Assembly (NCBI RefSeq): GCF_009905375.1
Contig: NC_133653.1
Location: 54,081,704 to 54,145,703 of the forward strand
Direction of reading: 5' to 3'
Length of the DNA: 64,000 nt
Source of the DNA: Apium graveolens
Taxonomy: Eukaryota > Streptophyta > Magnoliopsida > Apiales > Apiaceae
Part shown: one piece after another, positions 32,886-44,353 of the stretch
Layout: every line of letters starts with the position of its first letter
How positions within the stretch are numbered: position 1 is the first letter of the stretch
Notes under the pieces: model-generated
Databases searched by the model: none
Seen by the model: only the letters and a program-made list of their open reading frames with translations
Told to the model about the DNA's origin: nothing
Translations under genes and position numbers: made by a program

Positions 32886-33868
32886 TCAAAAAGACCAGTA
32901 ATGATTAGTTTTAAGGACCCAGACTTGCTTGGATCCTTTGGCCTTATCAAGTTTGTTAACATTTGCAGCGGATTTAGCATCAGAGTTTATGTTAACAGTT
33001 TTCTTATCAGAATTTACACTATCAGACTTTGAATCAGAATTTACACTAGAAGGAACAATGGAAACTTTCTTTAAAGAAGGTTTTATTTGATAATAATCAT
33101 AGTACAAACTATGATATTCCTTACAAGTATAAATGGAATGCCATAAACTACCACAATGAAAACAAGGATTTTGTGGCTTATATCTAACAGACTGACTCTT
33201 AACTCCTGACTTTGAAGGTAAGGAGTTTATGTTCTTATTCTTCCTGCAAAAAGAGGCCAGATGCTTAGAACTTCCACTGTTATGACACGTTTTCCTAGGA
33301 GCTTTAGGAACAGGCTTATTATCATTGCTTTTATTCACACCTTCCTTTCCATTCCTATTTTTCCTAGGTGATTTTACCTTGTTTGCGTTCTTAACATCTT
33401 TCATCTTATGCTTAAGCTGCTTCTTAGTCATTAAACCTATGTTTACTTCAGCTGTCTTTTCCTGTTTAAGTTTGTCAGAAGTTAATCCCTCTTTAACTTC
33501 TGATTTCTCATTATCAGACTTTACAGTTACAAACTTAACAGTTTTTAACTTTGGCTTTTGCTTAACAACATGCTTAATTTCTACAGTTCCTTTATCATTC
33601 TTATCCTCTCCATAACCTAAGCCCTCTTTCTAATTTTCACTACTTAGCAAATTTTGAGTTGTTCTGCTAGAGTTAGTCCAAGTCCTGATAATCTCTCTTT
33701 CCCTTTCTAACTCAGTTTTTAGAGATTCATTCATTTTTAGCACTTCATCCCTAACATAAAAAGCATCATCTCTATCCTTCTGAGTTTGATGGAACATAAC
33801 TAACTCTTTTTCTAAGAAATCATTTCTTTTCTTAAAAGCAAGATTTTCAGAAGTTAATTTTTCACATG
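32886..33868 (-). pseudogene. S gag-pol linker with coiled coil and a second zinc-knuckle pair
   Basis: Reading on from gag, 33868-33600 encodes a heptad-like charged stretch (ENLAFKKRNDFLEKELVMFH). ORF 33431-32886 is basic and then has CHNSGSSKHLASFC, a knuckle lacking its second cysteine, and CFHCGSLWHSIYTC, an intact CX2CX4HX4C knuckle, followed by NSD repeats. These knuckles are separate from the one in Gag. The final ORF residues diverge where a stop precedes the protease frame. It is likely part of the nucleic-acid-binding segment of the SIRE polyprotein. Confidence 0.72.
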
Positions 33869-35233
33869 TTAAAGTTTGATCTTTAAACTAAAAAACATGG
33901 TTTTAAGATATCTTCTCAACTCATTAATATCATCAGTATGAAAAGCATAAGTAGTCTGAGGTACCTTTGATTCAGCAGCTTCAGAACTGCTTTCAACACT
34001 TGCTTTATCAGTATTTGCCATCAAAGCATAATTCTCCTCACTTTCAGAGTCTGAGGTGTCTATCCAGCTTTTCTTCTTTGTGACAAGAGCCTTGCCTTTG
34101 TCACCCTTCACTTTCTTGCAATCAGGAGATATGTGGCCTTTCTCACCACAATTATAGCATTTCACATTGGTATAATCTCCTCTGTCAGACTTTCCTCCTC
34201 TGCCCTCAGATCTTCTGAAATTCTTCTTATCAGAACCTGTACCTTTCCTGGAAAACTTCTTTCCCTTCCTGAACTTCCTGTATGCAATCTTTGTGATCCC
34301 TTTCACCATAAGAGCACACAGTTTCATCATCTCCTCATCAGCATCAGTCTCAGGCAAGCTTTCAGAATCTGAGTCATCATCACTTTCAGAACTTGATGAC
34401 TCCGTATCAGACTTTGTAAAAAGAGCTTTACCCTTGTCTTTCCTTGAGGTAGCTGCCTTAGGGGATTCTTCTTCAGCCTTAAGAGCAACTTTCCTTGACT
34501 TTCCTCCTTTCCTCTTGCTTCTTTGTTCCATCTCAAGTTCATGAGTCTTGATTATTCCATAAATTTCATCAAGATTTGTTTCATCAAGATTGTAGTTGTC
34601 TCTTATTGTTGTTGCCTTCAAATCCCAGCATTCAGGAAGAGCCAACAGGAATTTAAGGTTTGAGTCTTCAAGATCATACTCCTTATTAACCAGTGACAAA
34701 TCATTCAAGAGTTTGACAAATCTATCATATAAATCAGTCAATGACTCATTAGCCTTTGAGTCAAAGTGTTCATACTCTTGAGTGAGTATTGTCTTCCTGT
34801 TCTTTTTAATTGTATCAGTTCCCTGACACCTTATTTCCAGAGCATCCCATATCTCCTTTGCAGTCTTGCAGTTAATTACCCTGTTTGACATTACATTATC
34901 AATGGCACTATGCAGTAAGTGTCGTACCTTAGCTTCCTTAGCAATTGATGCGATATCTTCAGCAGTATAATCACTCTTCTCCTTTGGTACAGTCTTTGCT
35001 GCTTCACCTGCAACTGCAACAGCGAGCTTGGTTGGTTTGTGAGGTCCTTCCTTGATTCTATCAAGATATTCTGGATCCGTGGCTTCCAGAAACATGGTCA
35101 TCCTCACCTTCCATATGGCATATTCAGATGGTCTCAGTATGGGAACTCTGATAGTCTCATACCGACTTTGAATTTGTTTCTTTGGAGGTTCTTCAGTTTT
35201 GGTAGGCTTAGTTGGAGTTTCTGTGTCAGACAT
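33869..35233 (-). CDS. S Gag polyprotein, 454 codons, intact
   Basis: Gag assembles the cytoplasmic particle and binds element RNA. The ATG at 35233 lies about 40 bp downstream of the PBS and starts MSDTETPTKPTKTEEPP. Then come a copia-type capsid region (AIWKVRMTMFLEATDPEYLD, ALEIRCQGTDTIKKNRK, LTQEYEHFDSKANESLTDLY), a serine/aspartate-rich acidic stretch (SSSSESDDDSDSESLPETD), a basic region and a CCHC knuckle (CYNCGEKGHISPDC, about residues 358-371). The last residues after the stretch ending in YAFHTDDINELRRYL are off the expected frame, so the annotated stop may reflect a small indel; the parent protein probably ran on into the linker. This is the best-preserved retrotransposon gene in the window. 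Confidence 0.88.
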   Translation of the reverse strand: MSDTETPTKPTKTEEPPKKQIQSRYETIRVPILRPSEYAIWKVRMTMFLEATDPEYLDRIKEGPHKPTKLAVAVAGEAAKTVPKEKSDYTAEDIASIAKEAKVRHLLHSAIDNVMSNRVINCKTAKEIWDALEIRCQGTDTIKKNRKTILTQEYEHFDSKANESLTDLYDRFVKLLNDLSLVNKEYDLEDSNLKFLLALPECWDLKATTIRDNYNLDETNLDEIYGIIKTHELEMEQRSKRKGGKSRKVALKAEEESPKAATSRKDKGKALFTKSDTESSSSESDDDSDSESLPETDADEEMMKLCALMVKGITKIAYRKFRKGKKFSRKGTGSDKKNFRRSEGRGGKSDRGDYTNVKCYNCGEKGHISPDCKKVKGDKGKALVTKKKSWIDTSDSESEENYALMANTDKASVESSSEAAESKVPQTTYAFHTDDINELRRYLKTMFFSLKIKL

Positions 35234-35275
35234 GATTGTGTTTGGATCTTAAACTGTTTGTGCGTTAACAGATAG

Positions 35276-35287
35276 GCTCTGATACCA
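35276..35287 (-). promoter_or_regulatory. S primer binding site (initiator Met-tRNA)
   Basis: The minus strand reads TGGTATCAGAGC just inside the right LTR (edge at 35290), fixing the minus orientation of S. Confidence 0.94.
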
Positions 35288-35289
35288 CT

Positions 35290-35881
35290 TGTTAGGTCAC
35301 ATACACTGTAGAGGGGGTGAATACAGTGTAAAGTACAATCAAATCGAACTTTAAAAACTCAAGTAACAGAAAACAAACTTTATTGAAACAATAAACTCTG
35401 TTACAGTATGGAACTGTTACCTCTCAGTGATGAACAAATATCACGAGAGCTGCTAGGGTTACAATGAATAATCTTCTCGAATATAATAACACTTTTAGTG
35501 TAAACCCTATGTCTGTGTTTATATACTACACAGTGACAAGATAATCGCTAATTGATATGGAATATAATTCTGCTTCCTAAAATATATCAATCAGATATCT
35601 TTTCTTCCAAGTATTCTATTCTTCATAGAATTCCTTCTTCATGCATATCTCTTCTTATGTTTATCTTGATCTTCTTTCCTTTAATCAGCTGCTGTCCTTA
35701 TCTAAACGTCCTTCAGTACTTAACTTCTGATATCCATCTTCTGATGATTATCTTCTGATAATATAAGTACTGATATCCTTAAGTCCTGACTTCCAGTAAG
35801 TACTGATTTATCCTGTTTAAGTAAGATCTGAAAACTAAACATAAATCATATTAGCCATGACATTATTAAATATATCTAACA
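35290..35881 (-). repeat. S 5' LTR (right copy)
   Basis: This 592-bp LTR differs from 22641-23232 at about seven positions. On the minus strand a TATA-like TATATAAACA lies at about 35517-35526, giving a plausible promoter for the element. Confidence 0.94.
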
Positions 35882-35886
35882 TGGGC

Positions 35887-36608
35887 CGCCGCCGAATTAT
35901 GTGTTGTAAGCTATGCGGTACTAAGACTGGCCATCTTATGTACTTGTATAGTTGCTCTCAGTCATACCTTCATCTTCTTCATTGTTCCTTCTTATTTGAG
36001 TTTCTTGATTTCGAAATTCCATGACAATGAATTCATCGGTAATCTTTGTAGTAGATAGTCTTGATTATTGGGAGTAGATGAAAGTTGATTGTCAGGAAGG
36101 ATGAAATTCCTATATCAGGATATTATTTAAGGATAATGGTAACATCAAGAGTTTAGGACCTAATGGTGGAGCTATAGCCTCGGGAAAAGTAATTCAATAG
36201 TTGATAAATCACTTATGGGTGATAAGAAATCATCCTTAGAAGAATGGTTGGTTGAAATTTGGACTATGGTGCCTAGAAGGGTTCAGCGTTCCTTAAGTTG
36301 ACCTGGTTTACCAGTTATTCTATGTAATTGGTGGTTGACATAGCCAACCAAGTCTCGTAATATATTAGAATAATGTTGATGTGGTAATTGAGTAGTGACA
36401 GGAAGTTAGTCAGTTGCTATTGTATTAAGGAGCCATGCTACGGTGATTAGTTTCTTTATAGTTCAGTTTCCCTGTAATGTTGTTGATTCTACTACTGTCA
36501 TTGTTGCTAATGTTGCTAGTGTTGTTAATCTAGATCTCTTTTACAAATAGACCCTGATATTAAGGACATGGGTATTTGATTGGACAACATTGTCCTGATA
36601 CAGGAAAA
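35887..36608 (+). other. H 5' leader, second part
   Basis: The leader resumes after S with CCGAATTATGTGTTGTAA, which is also found without S in the second leader copy near 63487. No ORF is supported before the gag ATG at 36609. Confidence 0.72.
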
Positions 36609-37493
36609 ATGCCACCCAAGAAAGCTACCCAGTCTAAAGAAAATAATGGTAGTTTGGAGGAGGGTCCGGTTTTAAACGAAGTTCTAGACTTATTGCGCCA
36701 GCAGCAGCAACAACAGTTGCAGTTAATCCAACATATTCAGCAACAACAACATCAACAAGGAGAGCTAAACCAAACTACTAGTTTTAAATCCTTTCAGTTT
36801 GTTAAGCCCTCAGAGTTCAAGGGCGAAGTGGATCCTGTTGTTGTCAGAAATTGGCTTAAGGAATCAGTTGGAAGTCAAGTTTCTAGAACTGAAACAAGGT
36901 GAAAGAAGTGTATTGGAGTATGAGGCCAAGTTTACAGAATTGACCCGATTAGTTCCTGAGTATATCAGTACGGAGATTCAGAAAGCAAGGAGGTTTCAAC
37001 AAGGGTTGAAGCCTGAAATTCGGAGAGGAGTTGTGGCATTGCAACTCAAGACATACTCCTCTATGGTTCTGGCCGCCCTAGTAACGGAAAGTGTCAAGAA
37101 GTTGGCTATTAATGAAGAGAGTGATAAGAAAAGGAAGTATGAAGGTGTTATGGACAAGGCAGACCAAGGAGAATCCAGTCAAGAATTTCATAATCGGTCT
37201 GGCTGAAACAGGAGTAAAAGATTTAGGAGAGTTTCTCCCAAACTAGGTATGATACTATCTCAGTTGCTTCTACTCCAGCTCAGTCAGTCAAGTCAGCAGT
37301 GGATTGCAAGTTATGTGACAGGAGACACAGTGGTTCATGCAAAAAGAATGTGCAATGTTTTAAGGGTGGTCATAAGGGTCATTATGCATCGGAATGCAAC
37401 CCAGAAAATCCAGGAGTTACGTGTTACAATTGTGGAAAAGTTGAGCATATTGCAAGAAGTTGTAGAACGGTTACTCAAGATACTACATCCTAA
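36609..37493 (+). pseudogene. H gag with internal deletion, two zinc knuckles at the end
   Basis: A likely start is MPPKKATQSKENN at 36609, followed by a glutamine-rich stretch and the capsid start FKGEVDPVVVRNWLKE. About 60 expected residues, including the conserved YWW region, are absent. The frame then shifts into LEVKFLELKQGERSVLEYEA (36858-37206), with LVPEYISTEIQKARRFQQGL. A further frame change yields CKLCDRRHSGSC, CFKGGHKGHYASEC and CYNCGKVEHIARSC (37299-37493). The parent was a chromovirus-type Gag; this copy is dead. Confidence 0.85.
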
Positions 37494-39215
37494 GGGCCAA
37501 CATCCAGCATAGCTAGAGGCGGAACTTTTAAAAGGATCAAGAGATCGAGCATTTAGAATTTAGATGTAGTTGCAGCTGATCTGACACCCTTCGACCTAGA
37601 GGATTTTGATGTGATTTTAGGAACGGGTTGGTTGTTCTGTAGTAAGGCAATGGGTGGTTTTTAGAAAAAGCGAATTTTAAAGTGTAAAGAAGCTAGTAGT
37701 AGGGTAAGTTGCTAAGGGCATGAGAAAGATAAGAATCTCTTCCAATCAGGTGAGGAAACGAGTTAACAAACTAAGGATATAAGGCAGATCCGCCATATGT
37801 AAAGATATAAAGAAGAAAGTACTTCAGTAGGAAGAAATTCGAGTAGTAAATGAATGTCGGGAGTCTCTGGATAAATCACTAAGGTTACCCTAGATTATGG
37901 GATATAATTTATCATTGATATAGTTTTCTGAACCAAGCCAGTGTCAAACTCCATTTGTATGGCCAGTGGGAATGAAAGAATTAGTTAAGTAATTGTAGAA
38001 GTTATTGGAAAGGGAGGTGATCATACCAGATATATTCCCATGGGGTGCACCAGTGATGCTGTGGGAGAAGAGGGATGAAATTATGAGATTGTGTACTGAT
38101 TATCGGGAGTTTAACAAAACAACGAATAAGAATAAGCAACCCCTTTTAAGAATTTATTACTTATATGACCTAATTCAAGGAGTGTGTTATTTCTTGGGGA
38201 TTGACTGAAGATCCAGCCTGAGGACATATCAAAGATTGCGATTAGAATGAGTTATGAGCATTGCAAGTTCTGGTGATCTTATGTGGAGTAACAAGTGTAT
38301 CAGTTGTCTATAAGGAATTAAGGAACATGGTGTATAAGGAGTACTTGGATAAGCAAATTGTATTTATTGATAACATCCTCAGCTATTCAAAGATTAAGAA
38401 GTCTGTGTAGAACGCTCAAGGATTTCCCTACGAAGATTTAAAGGGAAGAAACTATACGTTAAGCTTCCAAGTATTAATTTTAGCTGAGATAAACAAAGGA
38501 TTCCGATCTTCCATTAAAAATCACCTAAGTAAAGCCGATATAGTAACAGATGCCCTATGCAGAAGGAAAGGATCGAATGTGATTAAAACCACTAAGGAGT
38601 TAATAAAAGAATTGGAAAGAGTGGAATGTGAAGTTCAAATACCTGAAGGTGAGAAGAAGTGAAGATATGAGATTACTTTCCAGCCTTAATTGATGGAAAT
38701 GAGTAAGAAGTGTTCGAATGTTTAAAAATTAAGTTGAAAGTGAGTACCATCTATCATCTTTAGACGAAGGGTCAAAGTGAGAGGACGATTCAGAAGATAT
38801 AAAATATGTCAAGACTATATATATTTTTGGGTTAATAGGAAACTGAGGTAATCACCTATCATTATTTAAATTTTCCTATACTAATAGTTATCATGCTAGT
38901 CGGGGAATGCTACCTTGCGAAGCCTTGTATCGACATACGTGTGGGTCCCCACACTAATGAGAGAAAGTGGGAGTAAAGATGTTTTTAGTTTCTGAGTTAA
39001 TTCAGCACACCGAGTACGTAGTGACATTGATTTGGAAAAAAGTTGAAGCAGCTCGGGATAGACAAAGAAAGAAGGCGAAATCGCATTAAAAGAGTGTGGA
39101 TGTTGAAATAGAATCATTAGTGTTGACAAAAGTTTCACCTTGAAAGAGATTGGCTAGGTTTGAATAGAAGGGACAAGTTGAGTCCTAGATATAATGAACC
39201 GTTCGAGGTATCGAG
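37494..39215 (+). pseudogene. H pol debris: protease, RT, RNase H and integrase fragments
   Basis: Recognisable islands in order are DLEDFDVILGTGWLF (protease end, near 37590-37640) and the RT start with WGAPVMLWEKRDEIMRLCTD then YREFNKTTNKNKQPLLRIYY (38005-38208). Next come RNase H tail DIVTDALCRRKGS near 38560, integrase pieces near 38900-38950, and SPRYNEPFEV near 39182. Stops and deletions occur every few dozen codons, and most of RT and integrase is missing. Homology continues at 59371 after G2. Confidence 0.78.
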
Positions 39216-40978
39216 TGTAATAACCCCAATTTTTGGAAATTTTTGAAACCCTTATGAATAGTGATTTTGCAAATTATGCTGAATAAGAAAACTTTTCATG
39301 CCACACTATGTAGGGGTTCTGTTATTGATATTCTGAGATTTTATTAGTACTCTATATGGTATATAAGTGTATGTAAAGATCGTCAGAATCCAATTCCGAA
39401 CACTTTGATTTTTCCCGAAAATCCACCAGATACCGAAAGAATTGAGTATAAGGCAACATGATTAAAAGGATTTAAATTCAAGGATTATGAGGGAGGATCA
39501 TAAAAGGAATATAATGTATTGAGAAAGGTTAAGGGAACCCAAGTAATAAGATCCCGGGTATGATCCCTCAAACGATAAACGAAAACGAAAGTTAAGCGAA
39601 CCGTATAACAGATCAGCGGTCATTAGCCAAATAATTAAAAGCTAATCAAAGAGATTAGTGGGGATGATGTCATCAAACCAATGAGAAGAGGACAAAGGAG
39701 GGAGGGTGACATCACATGGTGACATAAGCATGACCAAGCAAGTGTGTTGTTGGATGATTGTGAGCCACACAATATTTACCATGGTAACAACCTAATTAAC
39801 AAGCAAAACAAACACAAAAATCAAAAGCAACCAAAACAAAAACATTTTCTTCTTCCCCCACTCTTTGCTCTCGGCTTTTCCATGAAAAGCAAAGGAGAAA
39901 ATTTCAAAAATTAAGCTACACACCTTCATAATTCAAGAGGTTTGTTTCTTTAGCTTCCATAATTCATAACTAAGATGAGCCATAAGTTTAAGCTCAAGAT
40001 TCCATGTTTAACATAGCTGATCAATTCATCTAAGTTCTTGGTGAATAGTGTTTTCAAGAAACTAACTTTGTGTTTTCTTATGTTTTCTTCAAGATCCAAG
40101 CTTAGTAAAGATAGTTAGTGGTTATTTAAGGCTTCCTAAGTGATTCTTCACTCTCCAAGGAAGGTATAACCCCTCCAAACCCTAACTTTACTTTGAGTAT
40201 TAGGTTTGGTTTTGTTTGTATAGTTCATGAGAGCATGATTCATGTATGTTTAGAGTTTGGATGGAATTATAATGATTTTGGGTTATAAATCTTGGTTGTT
40301 GGTTGATGAACCTTAAGTATAATTAGTAGCTCTTGTTTGAGATTGAATAAGTTGGAAAAATCATGAGGTTATGGACTGAGTTAGTAAGGTTTGGATGAAG
40401 TTTGGTGGTATTGGTGGTTCTGGGTTGATTTGTGGTTGATTGTGGTTGATTGGAGTAGTTTAAAATTTGGTAATCGCGTAAACATAGCCGTCGTAATGTC
40501 CGATTTACTTTGGACTCTTTTTGCTTTTAACATTAGGACCCGTGAACTCACTGCTAGGTTTTGACCATTTCCATGATTAGATAGTTCATGTTACGAGCTT
40601 CGTTTTGATTTGTGGTTCGTTTGATTCCGATGTACGGTTTAGGAGAAACGACCGTTTTAAGTAACGGCGTTTCGCGAACGAACCATTTCCCCTCGACTTA
40701 CTTTGAAACCTTGGTTAAGGATTTTAAATGACTAATTGGGGTATGAAACAATTATGTAAAGTGTATTAGGCAGTTGGTAAGGCACTCGCGAAAGAATCGC
40801 CTTAAAACCCTTAATGGTTAATTTATTAAAAATGGTGGAGCCGAGGGTACTCAAGCGACTTAAGTGAATCGTTAAGCGCAAAAGCGAACGTTAGGGTCTA
40901 ATTGGTTAAAGTATAGATTCATAAGCGACTTTGGTTTAATTCCAACTTATATGTTGTTTATAGGTTACCAGACTCGTC

Positions 40979-42387
40979 TGTAAGTCATATGTCATAGCCT
41001 ATTTGTATATTCAAGAGGATTCAACTCAACTCAAATAAGAATGTAATAAGTAAATAGTGGATCTACCGTCAGAGAGATCTCGCAAAGTAACATCTGTCAG
41101 AGGATTCAGAAACAAGGTTCATCTACAGACTTGAGGAGTTAATTCACTGGAAGAAGTTCAAGAAATTGATCAAGCCTAGTGATATAAATCAAGATCGTGG
41201 ATTTAATCAAGTGACAGAGATCTCGTCAAAGTATCATTAATTACAAGGATTTAATCTGAAGAAAATCAGAGTATCAAAGTCAAGACATGAAGAAACATCA
41301 CGGAAGTTAGTCACTCATGAACCAGACAGTACATCGAGTGTCAACGTTGAAGTGGTGGAATTGATTCATAATTTTCAGTGATTTTCAGAAGATTTGCAGA
41401 AGAATGGATGCTGCTCAAGATTAGTATTAATTCTCTATTAATTAATTAAGTCATATAATTTAATTAAGAAAATAAATTATATCTGCAAAGATTAATTTAT
41501 TTGATTAATTAAATTAATTGATTAATTAATTCTGAATTAATATTAAGAATTTTCAGAATTTTAATTGATTTAAAATCTGTTATAAATTCAACAAAGATAA
41601 CTGATTGTATTAGTATGACAATCGGTATGACAATCAATAGTCATACCGAAAGTCATGCTAATTCAAAAGGATTGTCTTATCAGAATTATTATCAGGATTT
41701 AAATCTATTTAATTTCAGCAAGACAAACTGTTTGAACTAATATGACAATCGGTATGACAATTGATAGTCATACTGAAAGTCTTGCTAGTTCATTCTGATT
41801 GTCTTGCTAGTTCTAAAAGATAGTCCCACCGAAAGTTCTACTGGAATTTGATAGTCCTACCGAAAGTCTTGTTGAGCCAAAGAGATTGTCATGCCAGTTC
41901 ATTTTCATTCGTTTGGTTGATAAAAGAAGCAGAAGCTGAACATTCATTTTAATCATAAAAACAGAAGTCAAGAACACAGAAAAGAAAAAGCAGCCGCCTT
42001 AGAAATATTCCATTTTTCATCTGCTTAATTCAAGATCTAATTTCTAGCTTGTAACGTTAAATCCAAACCACTAGAAATATTTGTCTTGTTCTTGTGTAAC
42101 AATCTAGCGGATCAAAATCCCTAGAACTTAATCTCAAATCGCGTTTAGCATTTGATTCTAATTATTACAAAAATAGAAAAAGTTCATGTCAAATTTATTC
42201 TAAATTTGTGATAATTAATTTAAGATTAATTCCTTGTAATCGATACAGTTGTTGTAACACCTTTCAAGTTTAATAATATTCTTATTTAACTTGAATTTTG
42301 TTTCACATTTTTTATTCCGCATATATTCGATTATTCGGTGCTGTTTGTATTCAACCCCCCCTTCTACAAACACATTGGGACCTAACA
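40979..42387 (+). repeat. C2 5' LTR
   Basis: A 1,409-bp LTR. It has a cluster of CGGTATGACAATC, GTCATACCGAAAGTC and CTTGCTAGTTC repeats at about 41600-41890 that can pair with each other, and an AT-rich ATTAATTAATT stretch near 41440-41550. Confidence 0.94.
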
Positions 42388-42389
42388 AT

Positions 42390-42401
42390 TGGTATAAGAG
42401 C
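42390..42401 (+). promoter_or_regulatory. C2 primer binding site
   Basis: TGGTATAAGAGC follows the 5' LTR by two bases. It differs by one base from the initiator Met-tRNA complement TGGTATCAGAGC seen in G1, G2, H and S, so priming may have been weakened. Confidence 0.85.
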
Positions 42402-42482
42402 CTTCTGATTAACGAACAAATCAAGATCCTAGACTTTTGTGATTTTTCAACTCTTGAATTTTTATTCATTCAAAAATTCATA

Positions 42483-44353
42483 ATGACTTCACAAAAAGTT
42501 GGAACTGTTAAAATTCCATAATTTGATAAAGAGAATTATATTATGTGGAAGAAGAAGATGCTCTTGTTTTTACAAGTGGCAAATCCCAAATATTCAAACT
42601 TGTTAAAGAAGGGGATAAAAACTCCGATGGTTATTGAACCGGAGGTGATAGTAGATGATGTTGTGATCACCAAAGCCAGAACCTATCCTAAAGATCCTGA
42701 AGATTTTACTCCTGATGAAAAGGAAGAAGCCTCCTTGGATGCCAGCCTTCAATTAATTTTAATTGATTCCCTTGATCCCTTGATGAACAGACATGTGATG
42801 AAGTGTAAAAATTCCAAACACATGTGGGAAACTATTGAGGTGATCAATGAAGGCACAGAGGAAGTTAGGGAGAACAAGTTGGAGATCCTAACCTCTGAGT
42901 ATGAACATTTCAAATCAAATCCAGGTGAAGGAATTACTGAAGTGTTTGAGAGGTACAATGCGTTGATCAACAACCTGAACATCAATGGAAAATTTTATTC
43001 AATCAGGGAGGTCAACAAAAAGTTCCTTTTAACACTACCAACTCATCTTGAACATAGAATCACTGCCATTAGAGAAGCTAGAGATCTGAGTGAGATTTCT
43101 TTGGACAGGCTCTATGGAGTGTTAAAAACCTATGAGTTGGAGCAGATTCAACAGAAGGAAGTCTACGGGAAGGATAGAATGGTCAGCACATCTACTGCAC
43201 TTGTAGCTGAAGGTCAACAACAACAGCAATCTCAACAATTGGAGAGAATGGTACAGTGTTCCAAGGCTGAGGAAAATATGTTAGTAGCAGAATATGATCC
43301 TCCTACTACAAATCAATCAAGTGATGATTTTTATTCCTTGGAAGAGCTGGAGCAATTGGAAGACGAGTCAATGGCCCAAATTGTCAAGAGATTCTCCCAT
43401 GTCAGATTCAAGAGGAATCCCAAGCTTAAGTACAAGTCCAACTACAACAAATTTCAGAAAGGTGGATCTTCATCCTCTAACACCAGCAGTGGTGGATACA
43501 AAACAGGGATGGTTGATCGGAGCACCATTAATGTTATAACTGCAATGAGTTGGGACACTTTGCCACAGAATGTAGGAAGCCAAAGCAAGTAAGAAAGAAC
43601 CCTGAAAGGGCTTATCTGGCAAAGGGAAGAAGCTGGGATGATACTGACAGTGAAGATGAAGAAGAAGGAAATCTTGCTCTTATGGCTATTGATGGAAAAG
43701 CTTCATCGTCAAGAATAGAGGTAAAACTTTCTGATGCTGAAATGGTTTATCATCTAAGAGGTAACTTAGATTGTGCACGTCGTGATAATAAACTGTTAAG
43801 TTTACAGATCACAGACCTTGAGAAAGAGGTCAATGAATTAAGACTTGTGCACATTAATCAAGACAAATTAAAAGAACACGTATCTTTTCTAGAGAATAGA
43901 GTTGACTGTTATAGAAAACTCGAAACTATTCTCAAAGACAAGATCACCGGTCTTGAGACTAAGGTTAGAGCCTACTTCAATTCTTCTTCGAAGGCTAAAG
44001 AGTTCTACAGTAAGCAAGCTGTTAATCAAACATCTGGAGTAGGTTATGATTACAATGCTGCTATTGGAGAATTAGACATAAACTCCCCTCCTCATGTCTG
44101 TGCTAAAGGGAGGGAAGTACCACATGTGCTTAAGGGTGTTGATGAACCCCTCTATAAACCATCAATTGCTGAACCATTTGATGCGACCTCTTCTGTTATT
44201 CAGGAAGAAATACGTGCTGAAGATCATGCTAATGAGAAGGTTGTTTCCAAGTCAAGTGTGTCGAAAGTTCCAGTCAAAGTTGTGAAAGCAACTGAGACTA
44301 ACTCAGACACACATGAGTTGGATAACAAAAATGCCATGTCTGCCATGCATTAA
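42483..44353 (+). pseudogene. C2 gag, one stop and one frameshift
   Basis: ATG at 42483 gives MTSQKVGTVKIP, then TAA near 42519, then FDKENYIMWKKKMLLFLQVA in the same frame to 43592 (open from 42543). The copia capsid homology includes HMWETIEVINEGTEEVRENK and LEILTSEYEHFKSNPGEGI. Near 43535-43560 the frame shifts within the zinc knuckle (YNCNELGHFATEC). Frame 43550-44353 continues with a basic and acidic stretch (DDTDSEDEEEGNLALMAIDG) and a long coiled coil (LRGNLDCARRDNKLLSLQIT). Capsid and nucleocapsid parts are well preserved for a dead element. Confidence 0.85.

Larger units (their letters stand above)
22641..35881 (-). mobile_element. S: SIRE-type Ty1/copia element, 13.2 kb, nearly complete, with extra downstream ORFs
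   Basis: Two 592-bp LTRs (22641-23232 and 35290-35881) begin TGTTAGGTCACA and end ATATCTAACA. The target duplication is TGGGA at 22636-22640 and TGGGC at 35882-35886, one mismatch. In element sense the order is PBS, gag, linker with a second zinc knuckle, PR, IN, RT, RNase H, a small ORF, then a long extra reading frame, spacer, purine tract and LTR. An extra frame after RNase H and a total length above 10 kb are hallmarks of the SIRE/Maximus copia lineage. I count about seven differences between the LTRs, so this is among the youngest insertions here. A few stops and frameshifts disable it. Confidence 0.94.
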
